64,000 bases of DNA from Halogeometricum sp. S1BR25-6 (GTDB lineage: Archaea; Halobacteriota; Halobacteria; Halobacteriales; Haloferacaceae). Under the pieces are notes generated by a model, which worked only from the letters and a program-made list of their open reading frames with translations, was not told the origin of the DNA and made no database searches. The DNA is taken from the NCBI RefSeq assembly GCF_031624495.1, contig NZ_JAMQOP010000001.1:1-64000 (forward strand), given 5' to 3'. The position numbers and the translations under genes are program-made. Positions 17,137 through 25,861 of this stretch are shown here, one piece after another (positions within the stretch are counted from its first letter, which is position 1; every line of letters begins with the position of its first letter).

Positions 17137-17631
17137 ATGGTCCACTGGTCCCCGTCTCGGGCGGCCCGGCGACGCCCATCGGTCACGTTCGGCGTCGCCG
17201 GAGGGGTGTCCGCCCTCGTCTTCGTCGCGGTGGCGACGGCTCAACGCGCGGCCGGCGGTGGCGGATACCTCCCGTCGGGACCGGAGATGCTCATCGTCGT
17301 CGGCGGGGCCCTCGGTGGCGCACTGCTCGCGCGGGTGCTCTGGACGCGCCTCGGCGGGGCGGAATCACCGCTTCGGGGGGCCGCCGTCGGCGCACTCGTC
17401 GGGTTACTGGCGATGCCGGTGCCGATGTACCTCCTCGAATTCGCGCTGGTCGTCGTGGACGGGATGCCGTTCGAGGCGGTGCCCGGTGTGTCGCCGTGGA
17501 TGCAGGTGGGGAGCGACCTACTGCTCTTACTGGTGACGCCGCTCCTTCTCGCCGCGTTCGGCCTCGTCGTCACCTACGGGGGAACCGTCGTTGTCGGCGC
17601 CGTCACCGGCTATCTGCTCGCCGGCCGGTGA
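17137..17631 (+). CDS. four-helix membrane protein, unknown
   Basis: This 164-residue protein has a basic N-terminus and about four hydrophobic segments: SVTFGVAGGVSALVFVAVATA, MLIVVGGALGGALLARVLW, AAVGALVGLLAMPVPMYLLEFALVVV and LLLLLVTPLLLAAFGLVV plus a C-terminal TVVVGAVTGYLLA. I do not recognise a family. ATG at 17137 begins the hydrophobic protein; the longer frame upstream lies antisense to endA and is not used. It diverges from endA and converges on the zinc-ribbon protein gene. Confidence 0.7.
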   Translation: MVHWSPSRAARRRPSVTFGVAGGVSALVFVAVATAQRAAGGGGYLPSGPEMLIVVGGALGGALLARVLWTRLGGAESPLRGAAVGALVGLLAMPVPMYLLEFALVVVDGMPFEAVPGVSPWMQVGSDLLLLLVTPLLLAAFGLVVTYGGTVVVGAVTGYLLAGR

Positions 17632-17665
17632 GCGCCGCCGGAGTTCGTCCGCGAAGCGCCTCCGC

Positions 17666-18406
17666 TCACCCCGCGAACCGCTCGCACGTCCCGTCGAGAC
17701 ACCGTCGCCCTCGCGCCGTCTCGAACACCGGGAGGCCGCAGTCGCAGTCGTCGACGACGACGCCGGCGGGAATCGAGAAGGCCGTCTCGCAGTCGGGGTA
17801 CGCCGCGCATCCCGCGAGGAGGCGGCCGCCGCGCCGGATGATTCTCAGGTCGGACCCGCAGTCCGGGCAGGTCCACTCGCCGTCGAACCGGTCCCGCACG
17901 GCGTCGTCGAGTGACTCGCAGGCGCGGTCGATACAGAGTTCGAAGACCGCACCGCACTCGGCGCGCATCGTCGGGAGACCGCAGTCGTCGCACGTCTCCT
18001 CCAGCACCGTCGCCCCCGCCGGGAGTTTGTACTTTCTCTCGGTGTCGAGGGCGACGACGGCCCCGCCCGTCCGCACCAGCGGTTCGCCCGTCGACGGGTG
18101 CGACCCGACGGGGACGCCCGCCTCGGTGACGGGGTACTCGGCCCGTCCGCTGGAGTCGTGGCTCCGGACGCGCAGGACTTGTTCGTCCGCGCGGGCGACG
18201 AGGCCGAACCCCGAGTCGTCGGTCTCGACGGTCAGCGAATCCGGGCGAGTGAGCCACGACACGGGTTGGTAGCCGTCGGCGTCGTGGACGAGGACCGTCC
18301 GGTCCGGCTTTACTACTACGACTACGCGTCCGCGCTGTGTACGGGCGCGCGCCCCCTCGAAGGTGGTCGTACAGTCGCCGGCGAACACGCGAATCGTCTC
18401 GGACAT
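17666..18406 (-). CDS. NucS N-domain-like protein with topoisomerase-type zinc ribbons
   Basis: Residues 3-60 of this 246-residue protein (IRVFAGDCTTTFEGARAR, VVVVVKPDRTVLVHDADGYQPVSW) resemble the N-terminal DNA-binding/dimerisation domain of the NucS/DUF91 endonuclease. The RecB-like nuclease domain that should follow is absent. Instead there are three Cys clusters of the topoisomerase zinc-ribbon type: C139/C142 with C151-C163, C180/C183/C200/C206, and C221/C223/C236/C241. A DNA- or RNA-binding role is inferred; no catalytic residues are seen. The start at 18406 is the second in-frame ATG, at the domain edge. Confidence 0.82.
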   Translation of the reverse strand: MSETIRVFAGDCTTTFEGARARTQRGRVVVVVKPDRTVLVHDADGYQPVSWLTRPDSLTVETDDSGFGLVARADEQVLRVRSHDSSGRAEYPVTEAGVPVGSHPSTGEPLVRTGGAVVALDTERKYKLPAGATVLEETCDDCGLPTMRAECGAVFELCIDRACESLDDAVRDRFDGEWTCPDCGSDLRIIRRGGRLLAGCAAYPDCETAFSIPAGVVVDDCDCGLPVFETARGRRCLDGTCERFAG

Positions 18407-18482
18407 AGGGGGCGCTGGCCGCCCCATCGGTGATAAACCGTCTCACGAAGGACTTTGAGGGGTGGCGCGCGTTGGACCGCGC

Positions 18483-19133
18483 ATGGAAGTCCCCGACGAC
18501 GCGGTGTTGTTCGACATGGACGGCGTGTTGGTCGACTCCGAGACGTACTGGCACCAGTTCGAAGACGAGTGGGTGTTCGCCGAGGCCATCGAGTCCGGCG
18601 ACCCGGCCCACGAGGAGGTGACCGGGATGAACTACCGGGAGATACACGACTACCTCACCGAGGAGTACGGCACCGCCGTCACCAAAGAGGAGTTCGTGGA
18701 GGCGTACAACGAGCGAGCGGAGTCGCTGTACGGCGAGCAGGTCGAACTGATGGACGGCGCGAACGAACTGTTCGACGACATCCGCGCGTCGGGGCGAAAG
18801 CTCGCAATCGTCTCCTCGGCGCCGCAGGACTGGATCAAAATCGTCCGCGACCGCTTCGGCCTCGACCCCCTCGACTTGGTCCTGAGCGCCGACGACATCG
18901 ACGAACCCGGCAAGCCCGAACCGCACATCTACGAACGCGCCGCGGACGAACTCGGTTTGAACCCCGAGGAGTGCGTCGTCGTCGAGGACTCCGTCCACGG
19001 CGTCGAGTCGGCCGCGCGGTCCGGCGCGTTCACCGTCGGCTACCGCTCGACGCACAACGCCGAGTTAGACCTCTCGGAGGCGGACGTCGTCGTCGAGGGA
19101 CCCGGGGAACTGCGCGAGACGATTCTCGGCTGA
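18483..19133 (+). CDS. HAD-superfamily phosphatase (beta-phosphoglucomutase/phosphatase-like)
   Basis: This 216-residue HAD-IA protein carries motif I VLFDMDGVLVDSE, a four-helix cap with the KEEFVEAYNERAESLYGE region, motif II IVSSAP, motif III Lys in GKPEPHIY, and motif IV VVVEDSVHGVESAARSG. It hydrolyses or transfers phosphate on a small metabolite that cannot be named from sequence. ATG at 18483 starts the core strand; an ATG seven codons upstream is weaker. Confidence 0.88.
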   Translation: MEVPDDAVLFDMDGVLVDSETYWHQFEDEWVFAEAIESGDPAHEEVTGMNYREIHDYLTEEYGTAVTKEEFVEAYNERAESLYGEQVELMDGANELFDDIRASGRKLAIVSSAPQDWIKIVRDRFGLDPLDLVLSADDIDEPGKPEPHIYERAADELGLNPEECVVVEDSVHGVESAARSGAFTVGYRSTHNAELDLSEADVVVEGPGELRETILG

Positions 19134-19166
19134 GTCGATTTCGAAGCCGGAGCGCTCGTCCGACGC

Positions 19167-21521
19167 TCACTCAACGCGGACGGTCCGCGTCTCCGTAATC
19201 GGGTGAAGCGGTGCGTCGGGGAACGTCACCTCGACGCGGTAGGTCACCTCGTCGGCCGGCGCGCCGAACACGCCGACGTGGACCGTCGTCTCGTCGGTGA
19301 GGTACGTCCGCTTGGTCGTCATCTCCACCTCGTCGCCCTCGTCGGCGACGGCCGAGACGCGGAGGCCGACTGCGGCGCCGCCCGCGCGGTTGCGGATTCC
19401 GACCTCGCACATCCGGTTTTCTCCCGTCGCTATCGACTCGGGGAAGTCGCCCCACGAGACGTCCACGTCGGGGAAGTTCTGCGCGTTCTTCACCACCTGT
19501 TTCGCCACACCCTCCGAGAGGTCGGCCTGCCGGAGTTCGGCGGCGCCGGCGGCCACCACGTCCCGCGGGGAGCGCAGACCGCCGGTGGCGAGTTTGTTCG
19601 CGCGGTTCGGCCCGATGCCGTCGACGGCGGTGAGGGCGACGGCGTCGCGGGAGACGCCGTGTTCGACGCGCGCCTCGACGCGACGGGCGAGGTTCGCCGC
19701 GCGCGGCCCGGCGAACTCGTCGAGGAACTCTCTGAGCGCCGAGAGCAGGCGGAGCGCGTTCTGCCGGATGACCCACGCGTCCGAGCGGAGGTCCGCGGGG
19801 GTGCTGTTCGACATGCTCGCCTGGAGGATGGCAAACACCTTCCGCGGGCCGTCTTCGAGGGTGGTGTCGACGCCCCGCAGCACCGAGTTCACGGCGTCCA
19901 TCTCCGAGGAGCGGGCGGAGACGTCGTGGAACTCCGCGGCGCCGGCGACCGTCTCCAGAATCGAGTCGTCGGTGATGGTGTCGCGGTCGCAGAGCGTGGC
20001 GAACCGGCGGGCGGTGTCGAGGCGGAGGTAGTATTTCGAGGCGAGGCGGCCGAGCGTCGTCGCCTCGATGGAGAGGTCCGACCCCATCTCGACGAACCCG
20101 CGGGCGACGAGCGATTCGAGCGTCTCGCGCACCCGGTCGCGCAGGCCATCGAAGTCGTACGCGTCGGGTTTCGAGCGGGCGCGCTGGTAGAAGAACGTCG
20201 TCTCCAGCCACGACATCACGTCCTCCAGGTCCCCGATGGTACCCATCGCGATTTCGGCGTTGAGGTGCGAATCGAGGTCCTCGGCGAGTCGCGACTCGAT
20301 TTCCTTGCCCTCGCGGAGGAGTTTGCGATATTTGTCGGCGTCCGAGCGGTCGCAGACGACCCAGCCGTACCCCACGTCGTCGTAGCCGGGGCGACCCGCC
20401 CGCCCGAGCATCTGGAGGATGTCCAGCGGCGAGATGTCGACTTCGCCTTCGAGGGGGTCGTGGTACTTGGTGTCGCGGATGACGACGCACCGCGCGGGGA
20501 GGTTGACCCCCCACGCCAGCGTCGACGTGGAGAACAGGAGCTGAATCTTCCCCTGCTTGAACCACTCCTCGACCCTGTCGCGGTCGTCCTTCGCCAACCC
20601 GGCGTGGTGGAAGCCGACGCCGTCGGGGGCGGCCTTCCTGAGCGAGTCGTTGCTCAGTTCCTTCGCGTCGTTGTGGAAGTCGTAGTCGCCGCGCGCGCCC
20701 ATCGGGATGTCGCGCTTACCGAGTTCGTCTCGGGCCTTCCCGGCGGCGCGGACGGTGTCCTGTCTGGAGGAGACGAACACGAGGGCCTGCCCGCCGTCGC
20801 GGATGTGCTCTTCGGCGAGGTCGATGGCGCGGTAGAGCCGCCGGTACTTGTCGGCGAACGCGTTGTCGCCGTGCGAGTACGTCTTCACGCCTGCGTGGAG
20901 GTCCACCGGGCGGTAGTCGTCGCCGAACTCGAACGTCGTCTCCGGCGGGGCGTCCAGCCAGTTCGCCACGTCCTGAATGTTCGGCATCGTGGCGGAGAGC
21001 GCGACGATGCGGGGGTCGCAGATGCGCCGGAGGCGCGAGACGGTGACTTCGAGGACGCCGCCGCGGGTGTCCGAATCGAGGAGGTGCACCTCGTCGATAA
21101 CGACGCAGTCGACGTCGGTGATGAAGGAGTAGCGCGCGGAGTCGTGCTTTCTCGTGGCCGAGTCCGTCTTCTCGGGCGTCATCACGAGGATGTCGGCGCG
21201 TTCGGCGCGTCGGGGGTTCAGGTCGCGTTCGCCGGTGACGACGTAGACGGAGTATCCGAGCGACTCGAAGCGCTCCCACTCGGCCTCCTTCTCGTTTGTG
21301 AGCGCGCGGAGGGGAGCGATGAAGAGGGCGGTGCCGCCGCGCTTCAGCGTGCGGCAGATGGCCAGTTCCGCGAGGGCCGTCTTTCCGCTGGCCGTCGGCG
21401 CAGCGGCGACGACGTTGTCGTCGCGTTCGAGGATGGCGGGCGCCGCCTCCCGTTGCATCCGATTGAACTCGTCGAACCCGAAGGCGTCGGCGAACTCGGG
21501 GACGACGGACGCGACTTTCAC
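19167..21521 (-). CDS. Ski2/Hel308-type DEAD/DEAH helicase
   Basis: This 784-residue ATP-dependent superfamily 2 helicase carries Q-motif-like FNRMQREAAP, Walker A APTASGKTALAE, motif II DEVHLLDSDTRG, SATMPN, FVSSRQDT, FSTSTLAWGVNLPA and motif VI MLGRAGRPGYD. A winged helix, ratchet and helix-hairpin-helix region (DGIGPNRANKL) follow as in Hel308. The last ~100 residues form an extra beta-rich domain (MCEVGIRNRAGGAAVGLRVSAVADEG) that Hel308 does not usually have. Haloarchaea encode a canonical Hel308 and a paralogue of this shape; this is likely the paralogue, acting on stalled forks or RNA. Confidence 0.9.
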   Translation of the reverse strand: MKVASVVPEFADAFGFDEFNRMQREAAPAILERDDNVVAAAPTASGKTALAELAICRTLKRGGTALFIAPLRALTNEKEAEWERFESLGYSVYVVTGERDLNPRRAERADILVMTPEKTDSATRKHDSARYSFITDVDCVVIDEVHLLDSDTRGGVLEVTVSRLRRICDPRIVALSATMPNIQDVANWLDAPPETTFEFGDDYRPVDLHAGVKTYSHGDNAFADKYRRLYRAIDLAEEHIRDGGQALVFVSSRQDTVRAAGKARDELGKRDIPMGARGDYDFHNDAKELSNDSLRKAAPDGVGFHHAGLAKDDRDRVEEWFKQGKIQLLFSTSTLAWGVNLPARCVVIRDTKYHDPLEGEVDISPLDILQMLGRAGRPGYDDVGYGWVVCDRSDADKYRKLLREGKEIESRLAEDLDSHLNAEIAMGTIGDLEDVMSWLETTFFYQRARSKPDAYDFDGLRDRVRETLESLVARGFVEMGSDLSIEATTLGRLASKYYLRLDTARRFATLCDRDTITDDSILETVAGAAEFHDVSARSSEMDAVNSVLRGVDTTLEDGPRKVFAILQASMSNSTPADLRSDAWVIRQNALRLLSALREFLDEFAGPRAANLARRVEARVEHGVSRDAVALTAVDGIGPNRANKLATGGLRSPRDVVAAGAAELRQADLSEGVAKQVVKNAQNFPDVDVSWGDFPESIATGENRMCEVGIRNRAGGAAVGLRVSAVADEGDEVEMTTKRTYLTDETTVHVGVFGAPADEVTYRVEVTFPDAPLHPITETRTVRVE

Positions 21522-21677
21522 GGGAGGGGCCTCCGCGGAAACGAGACGGGGAGAGTCATACGCGACACCGGGTTCTACGGACTAAAAGGCGTTTCTCCAC
21601 GGGGGCGTCGCCGGTCGGCGAGTCGGAGTCGGTATCTAGGTGAAGAGTCGAACGGCGCGTGAGGCGCGCACGCGCCC

Positions 21678-21839
21678 TTACGCGGCGCCGAGGGCGGCGG
21701 CGATGAACGACCAGTCGGTGCCGCTCGTGGCTTCTTCTTTCTTCGCTTCTGCGCTCGTGCGGTCGCGGCGGTGTTTCCAGTTCACACCTGCGTTAGGATT
21801 TACTCGAACTTGAGTTTTCCGCTTATCTGATATATACAT
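21678..21839 (-). CDS. possible 53-residue protein, unknown
   Basis: The frame begins MYISDKRKTQVRVNPNAG and ends TDWSFIAAALGAA. The first 18 codons end mostly in A or T, while the second half has the normal GC-rich third positions, so it may be a young or imported 5' end joined to native sequence, or a non-coding frame. TATA-like sequence (TATATACAT on the plus strand) overlaps its start codon. No family is recognised. Confidence 0.35.
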   Translation of the reverse strand: MYISDKRKTQVRVNPNAGVNWKHRRDRTSAEAKKEEATSGTDWSFIAAALGAA

Positions 21840-21958
21840 CACGGTCTTCGATGCTGAATGCGGAACTGTCGTGACGGTTCGGGCGGAATCGTGAACGACT
21901 CGGAGCGAGGGGAGAAGAGACCGGACGGCCCTCCGGACGCCCGAACCGGGAGACCGAC

Positions 21959-22645
21959 TCACTCCAAGTGCTGTTTCGTCGGTTCGCCGAAAGAGCTCTC
22001 GCCGAGTTCGAGGGTGCTCTCGAGGAGGTTCTTGTGTCCGCGGCGGAGTCGCTCGGAGACGGCCTGCTGGGAGATGCCGAGCGTCGCCGCCAGGTCGCTC
22101 ATCGTGGCGCTACGCGGCACGTCGAAGTAGCCCTGGTCCATGGCCGTCGTGAGCACCTCGTACTGGTCCTTCGAGAGACCGTACTGGCCCCGTCCGACGG
22201 ACCCGGTGACCTCGTAGATGTGCTTGATGACGAACGTGAGGTTCCGCCCCTCGCAGAACTGGGCCGTCTCGGTGAGCGACTCGCGGTCCGGCAGGAGGAC
22301 GCGGAGGCGCCAACCGTCCTGGTAGCCGTTCATCTCCAGGACGACCCCCTCCTCGTCCAACAGGAGGTGGACGACGACGAGGATGTCTTCGACCCACTCC
22401 ATGCGGTACAGGCGTTCGTCGCCGAGGTCGTCGACGAGTCGCCACTCCTGCACCGTCGGGTCCTCGTCCAACGCCTCGCCGAACGAGTCGAAGTCGTCCG
22501 CCGACACGCGGACGTACGGGACGAGGGTGTCGCGGTTCGTCGCGGCCACCCGGATGACCTCTAGCTCGCCGTTCTCCAGTTTCGGCAGCGACCGGCCGAG
22601 CGCGAACTCGTCCACGTCCAGTTCGACTGACGCGATGGTACTCAT
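21959..22645 (-). CDS. HTH-10 (Bat-like) transcriptional regulator
   Basis: This 228-residue protein has an N-terminal sensory-like alpha/beta region (about 1-150, with VIKHIYEVTG near its end) and a C-terminal bacterioopsin-activator-type HTH: LSKDQYEVLTTAMDQGYFDVPRSATMSDLAATLGISQQAVSERLRRGHKNLLESTL. This is the haloarchaeal HTH-10 family of DNA-binding regulators. It is transcribed away from the unknown-otsA-otsB operon across a 213-nt AT-rich promoter region, so it is a candidate regulator of trehalose synthesis; that is inference. A TATA box 28 nt upstream suggests a leaderless mRNA. Confidence 0.9.
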   Translation of the reverse strand: MSTIASVELDVDEFALGRSLPKLENGELEVIRVAATNRDTLVPYVRVSADDFDSFGEALDEDPTVQEWRLVDDLGDERLYRMEWVEDILVVVHLLLDEEGVVLEMNGYQDGWRLRVLLPDRESLTETAQFCEGRNLTFVIKHIYEVTGSVGRGQYGLSKDQYEVLTTAMDQGYFDVPRSATMSDLAATLGISQQAVSERLRRGHKNLLESTLELGESSFGEPTKQHLE

Positions 22646-22667
22646 CACGAGAGAGGGTGCCCGCGAC

Positions 22668-22679
22668 GGATATGAAACC
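22668..22679 (-). promoter_or_regulatory. TATA box of HTH-10 regulator
   Basis: GGTTTCATATCC on the minus strand is centred 28 nt before the ATG at 22645, the spacing expected for a leaderless transcript. Confidence 0.5.
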
Positions 22680-22788
22680 GTCGGCCAGTGACCAACAGAT
22701 AGACAGTGCAACTCAGAAGAGTGTAATTTTCCTCGTATAGTTGGATATGATGTATTGTTGCGAGAAACTACATTAATTTACGCAGAGG

Positions 22789-22799
22789 GGTTATAAAAT
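22789..22799 (+). promoter_or_regulatory. TATA box of unknown-otsA-otsB operon
   Basis: GGTTATAAAAT lies in a strikingly AT-rich stretch and predicts a start near 22820 with a leader of about 38 nt. The 213-nt divergent region between this operon and the HTH-10 gene is the AT-richest part of the neighbourhood and has room for regulator sites. Confidence 0.5.
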
Positions 22800-22857
22800 A
22801 CAAGAATATACAACCACAATCAAGTACGGCGAAGCGAGAGTACTTTATTTCACGACG

Positions 22858-23337
22858 ATGGACCCCTACAACCGACTCGACAGGGGACAACTCCCCTATC
22901 ACTGGCACGTGGTGTCCTCGCGGGACTGTCTCGGTTTCAGACACCGCGAGCGGAGCATCACGGTCGAGGCGGTGGAGGCCGACGGCCCCCGCCGCGAGTT
23001 CGAAGGTCGGTGGCAGCTACAGTGTCGGCAGCAGTGCAACGAGGCCGAGTCGCAGCGTATCGTGGGCCACGTGACGACCGAGTCCGAGGCCCTCAGCGCG
23101 CTGTTCACCTGGATGGAGCGTATCAACACCGCCGCGGCGGAGAACGAGGCCACGGTCGACGTCGTCGGCCTCGGGAAGATGGCCGCGGCGGACACGGCTC
23201 CGCAGAGTAGCACGCATTGGGTACCGGACGAGAACGACGCGACGGAACCGCGCGACCCCGGTCCGCAGACGCGGAACGGCCGCGACGGACCGAAGGACGT
23301 GCACGGAAGCGGTCCCCGCGAACGAATTCGGAAGTAA
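22858..23337 (+). CDS. uncharacterised protein, first gene of otsAB operon
   Basis: The first ~115 residues of this 159-residue protein look folded, with aromatic and His residues at the N-terminus (DRGQLPYHWHVVSSRDCLGFRHRERSI), a CRQQC motif, and a helix ALSALFTWMERINTAAAENEATV. The last 45 residues are Asp/Gly/Pro/Arg-rich and probably disordered. I do not recognise a family. It ends nine bases before otsA and shares the operon, so it may act with trehalose synthesis or its control. Three Cys residues (24, 56, 60) could bind a metal or form a redox site. Confidence 0.75.
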   Translation: MDPYNRLDRGQLPYHWHVVSSRDCLGFRHRERSITVEAVEADGPRREFEGRWQLQCRQQCNEAESQRIVGHVTTESEALSALFTWMERINTAAAENEATVDVVGLGKMAAADTAPQSSTHWVPDENDATEPRDPGPQTRNGRDGPKDVHGSGPRERIRK

Positions 23338-23346
23338 TCACAGTTC

Positions 23347-24903
23347 ATGGCAAAGACCCCACCGGCGGAGAGTGTAGACGATATTCGTCTGGAGACGGAC
23401 GACGGGATAGAGCCGAACGGACGAGCGGACGCCGACGAGACGGCGGGGAGCCGCCACCTCGTCGTCGTCTCCAACCGGGAACCGTACCAGCACCACTACG
23501 AGGACGACGGCAGCATCGGCGTTGAGGAACCCGTCGGCGGACTGACCGCCGGACTCGACCCCGTCCTACGGAAGACGCGCGGCGACTGGGTCGCCTGGGG
23601 CGACGGCGACGCCGACGCCGTCGTCACCGACGACGAGGACTGCGTGGCCGTCCCGCCCGGCGACGAACGATACACGCTGCGCCGGGTGTGGCTGACCGAC
23701 GACGAGGTGTCGGGCTACTACTACGGCTACAGCAACCGGGTGCTGTGGCCCCTGTGTCACGACCTGGTCGACCGCATCGAGATGGAACCGGCGTACTGGG
23801 ACACGTACAAGTCGGTCAACGAGTCGTTCGGCCGCGCGGCCGCCGAACGCGCGACGGAAGACTCGACCGTCTGGATACAGGACTACCACTTCTGTCTCGC
23901 GCCGAAGACCATCCGGGAGTCCCTGCCGACGGGCGCGAACATGGTGCAGTTCTGGCACATCCCGTGGCCGGCGTGGGACACCTTCCGCGTCGTCCCGCAC
24001 CCCGAGGAACTCATCGAGGGCCTCTTGGCCAACGACGTGGTCGGGTTCCACGTCGAGCGCTACCGGGACAACTTCCTCGAGTGCGCCGCCCAACTCGACG
24101 GGACGGACGTCGACCGCGAGGCGGGTATCGTCCGCATCGACGGGCGCGAGGTCCGCGTCGGCGCGTTCCCGATGGGCGTCGACGCCGAGCGCATCGAGTC
24201 CATCGCCGACGGCTTCGGCCGCGACGACTGGGTCGGCCTGGCGGAGCGGTACGGCATCGACCCCGACACGCGCATCGCCGTCGGCGTGGACCGCATCGAC
24301 TACACGAAGGGTATCCCCCACCGAATCGACGCCCTGGAGACGTTCTGGGAGACCCACCCCGAGTGGCGCGGCGAACTGACGTTCGTCCAGAAGTCGAGCC
24401 ACAGTCGCTCGCAGATTCCTGCCTACCAGGAGATAGCCGAGGACGTCTGCGAGGCCGTCCGGCGGGTCAACGAACGGTTCGGCACCGACGAGTGGACGCC
24501 CATCGTCCACGTCGACGACTACCTCTCCCAGCGCGAACTGTTCGGCCTCTACCGCCACAGTGACGTGGCGCTGGTGAGTCCGCTCCGCGACGGGATGAAC
24601 CTCGTCGCCAAGGAGTACGTCGCCGCGCAGGTCGAAGAGGACGGCGTCCTCCTCCTGAGCGAGTTCGCGGGCGCGCACGAGCAGATGGACGAGGCCGTCC
24701 ACATCAACCCCTACTCGCCGGACGGCTTCGCCGAGTCGATTCACGACGCGCTGACCATGCCGGCCGGGGAACGCCGCCGCCGGATGCGGTCGCTCCGCGA
24801 CCACGTCCGCGAGGACGACTTGGACGCGTGGGTGGCCGACCTGCTGGAGGCCGCGGGGCTGACCGCCACGGAGCGACTCCTCGCCGGAGGGCAGGATGTC
24901 TGA
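23347..24903 (+). CDS. otsA: trehalose-6-phosphate synthase (GT20)
   Basis: This 518-residue glycosyltransferase joins a nucleotide-activated glucose to glucose-6-phosphate. Seen are VVVSNREPY (Arg44), the GGLTAGLDP loop, [37 protein letters not shown] with the phosphate-binding Arg/Lys, and [14 protein letters not shown] near the C-terminus. The first ~35 residues are a disordered acidic extension. otsB begins eight bases before otsA ends, so the pathway is coupled. Trehalose is a compatible solute in some haloarchaea. Confidence 0.95.
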   Translation: MAKTPPAESVDDIRLETDDGIEPNGRADADETAGSRHLVVVSNREPYQHHYEDDGSIGVEEPVGGLTAGLDPVLRKTRGDWVAWGDGDADAVVTDDEDCVAVPPGDERYTLRRVWLTDDEVSGYYYGYSNRVLWPLCHDLVDRIEMEPAYWDTYKSVNESFGRAAAERATEDSTVWIQDYHFCLAPKTIRESLPTGANMVQFWHIPWPAWDTFRVVPHPEELIEGLLANDVVGFHVERYRDNFLECAAQLDGTDVDREAGIVRIDGREVRVGAFPMGVDAERIESIADGFGRDDWVGLAERYGIDPDTRIAVGVDRIDYTKGIPHRIDALETFWETHPEWRGELTFVQKSSHSRSQIPAYQEIAEDVCEAVRRVNERFGTDEWTPIVHVDDYLSQRELFGLYRHSDVALVSPLRDGMNLVAKEYVAAQVEEDGVLLLSEFAGAHEQMDEAVHINPYSPDGFAESIHDALTMPAGERRRRMRSLRDHVREDDLDAWVADLLEAAGLTATERLLAGGQDV

Positions 24904-25807
24904 GGCGCGGAGCGCGGCGTTCACCTCGACGGTCGAGACGCTGGGCGCGAAACTCCGGGAGCGCGAGGAACTGCTCCTCTGCGTCGACTTCGACGGGACG
25001 CTCTCGCCCGTCGTCGACGACCCCGACGCGGCGACGATACTGCCGGAGAACCGCGCCGCCTTGGAGGCGCTACAGAGCCACCCGAACGTCACCGTCGCGG
25101 TGGTGAGCGGGCGGGAACTCTCCGACGTCCGCTCGCGCGTGGACCTCACGGGCATCACCTACGCCGGGAACCACGGCCTCGAACTCCGCACCGAGGGGAC
25201 GACGAAGGTGCACCCCGTCGCCGCGGAGCACAAATCGGACATCGAACGGCTGAGCGCGGAACTCCGCGAGACGTTCGAGACGGTCAGGGGCGTCCACGTC
25301 GAGGACAAGGGCAAGACGCTGACGGTTCACCACCGCCGCGCGGCGGACGCCCACGCCGAACGGGCCCGCCGGACCGTCGCGCGACTCGTCGGCGAGTTCG
25401 GCGGCGAGACGCTCACCGTCGGCGGCGACGAGGAGATAGTCGAGGTGCGCCCCGCCATCGACTGGGACAAGGGCAGCGTCGTCTCCTCGCTCCTGCACGA
25501 CCACGCGTCGTGTCTCCCCGTGTTCGTCGGCGACGCCCGGACCGACGAGGCCGGGTTCCGCGCCGTCGAACGCGACGGCGTCGGCGTCCGCGTCGGCGAC
25601 CCCGACGACCGGGCGACGGTCGCGACGGAGTTCGTCAGCGACCCCGCGGAGACGGCTGCCCTGCTGGAGTGGTTCCGGCGGACGGGCATCGACCGACTGG
25701 CGGCGCCGCTGGAAACAACGCAGGCGAGGCAGGCGGGGCAGGCGGGGCGGACGGGCACGTCGCCGACTTCGTCCTCGGACGACCGACCGGACGCCGCGGG
25801 CGGCTGA
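24896..25807 (+). CDS. otsB: trehalose-6-phosphate phosphatase
   Basis: This 303-residue HAD phosphatase removes phosphate from trehalose-6-phosphate. Seen are the nucleophile motif VDFDGTLSPVVDDP (Asp31, Asp33), VVSGR, the cap segment, and VFVGDARTDEAGFRAV with the metal-binding Asp residues. It overlaps otsA by eight bases. The last 35 residues (ETTQARQAGQAGRTGTSPT) are Gln/Gly/Thr-rich and outside the domain. A T-run (TGTTTTTC, 25830-25838) beyond the stop may end the operon. Confidence 0.95.
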   Translation: MSEARSAAFTSTVETLGAKLREREELLLCVDFDGTLSPVVDDPDAATILPENRAALEALQSHPNVTVAVVSGRELSDVRSRVDLTGITYAGNHGLELRTEGTTKVHPVAAEHKSDIERLSAELRETFETVRGVHVEDKGKTLTVHHRRAADAHAERARRTVARLVGEFGGETLTVGGDEEIVEVRPAIDWDKGSVVSSLLHDHASCLPVFVGDARTDEAGFRAVERDGVGVRVGDPDDRATVATEFVSDPAETAALLEWFRRTGIDRLAAPLETTQARQAGQAGRTGTSPTSSSDDRPDAAGG

Positions 25808-25861
25808 ATCCGTCACCGTACCTATCCTTATGTTTTTCACCTCCGCGCCGAACGGTTTCGT

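Noticed and set aside
23566-25158. 530-codon minus-strand ORF opposite otsA
   Set aside because: Antisense shadow of a clear GT20 gene; no motifs of its own.
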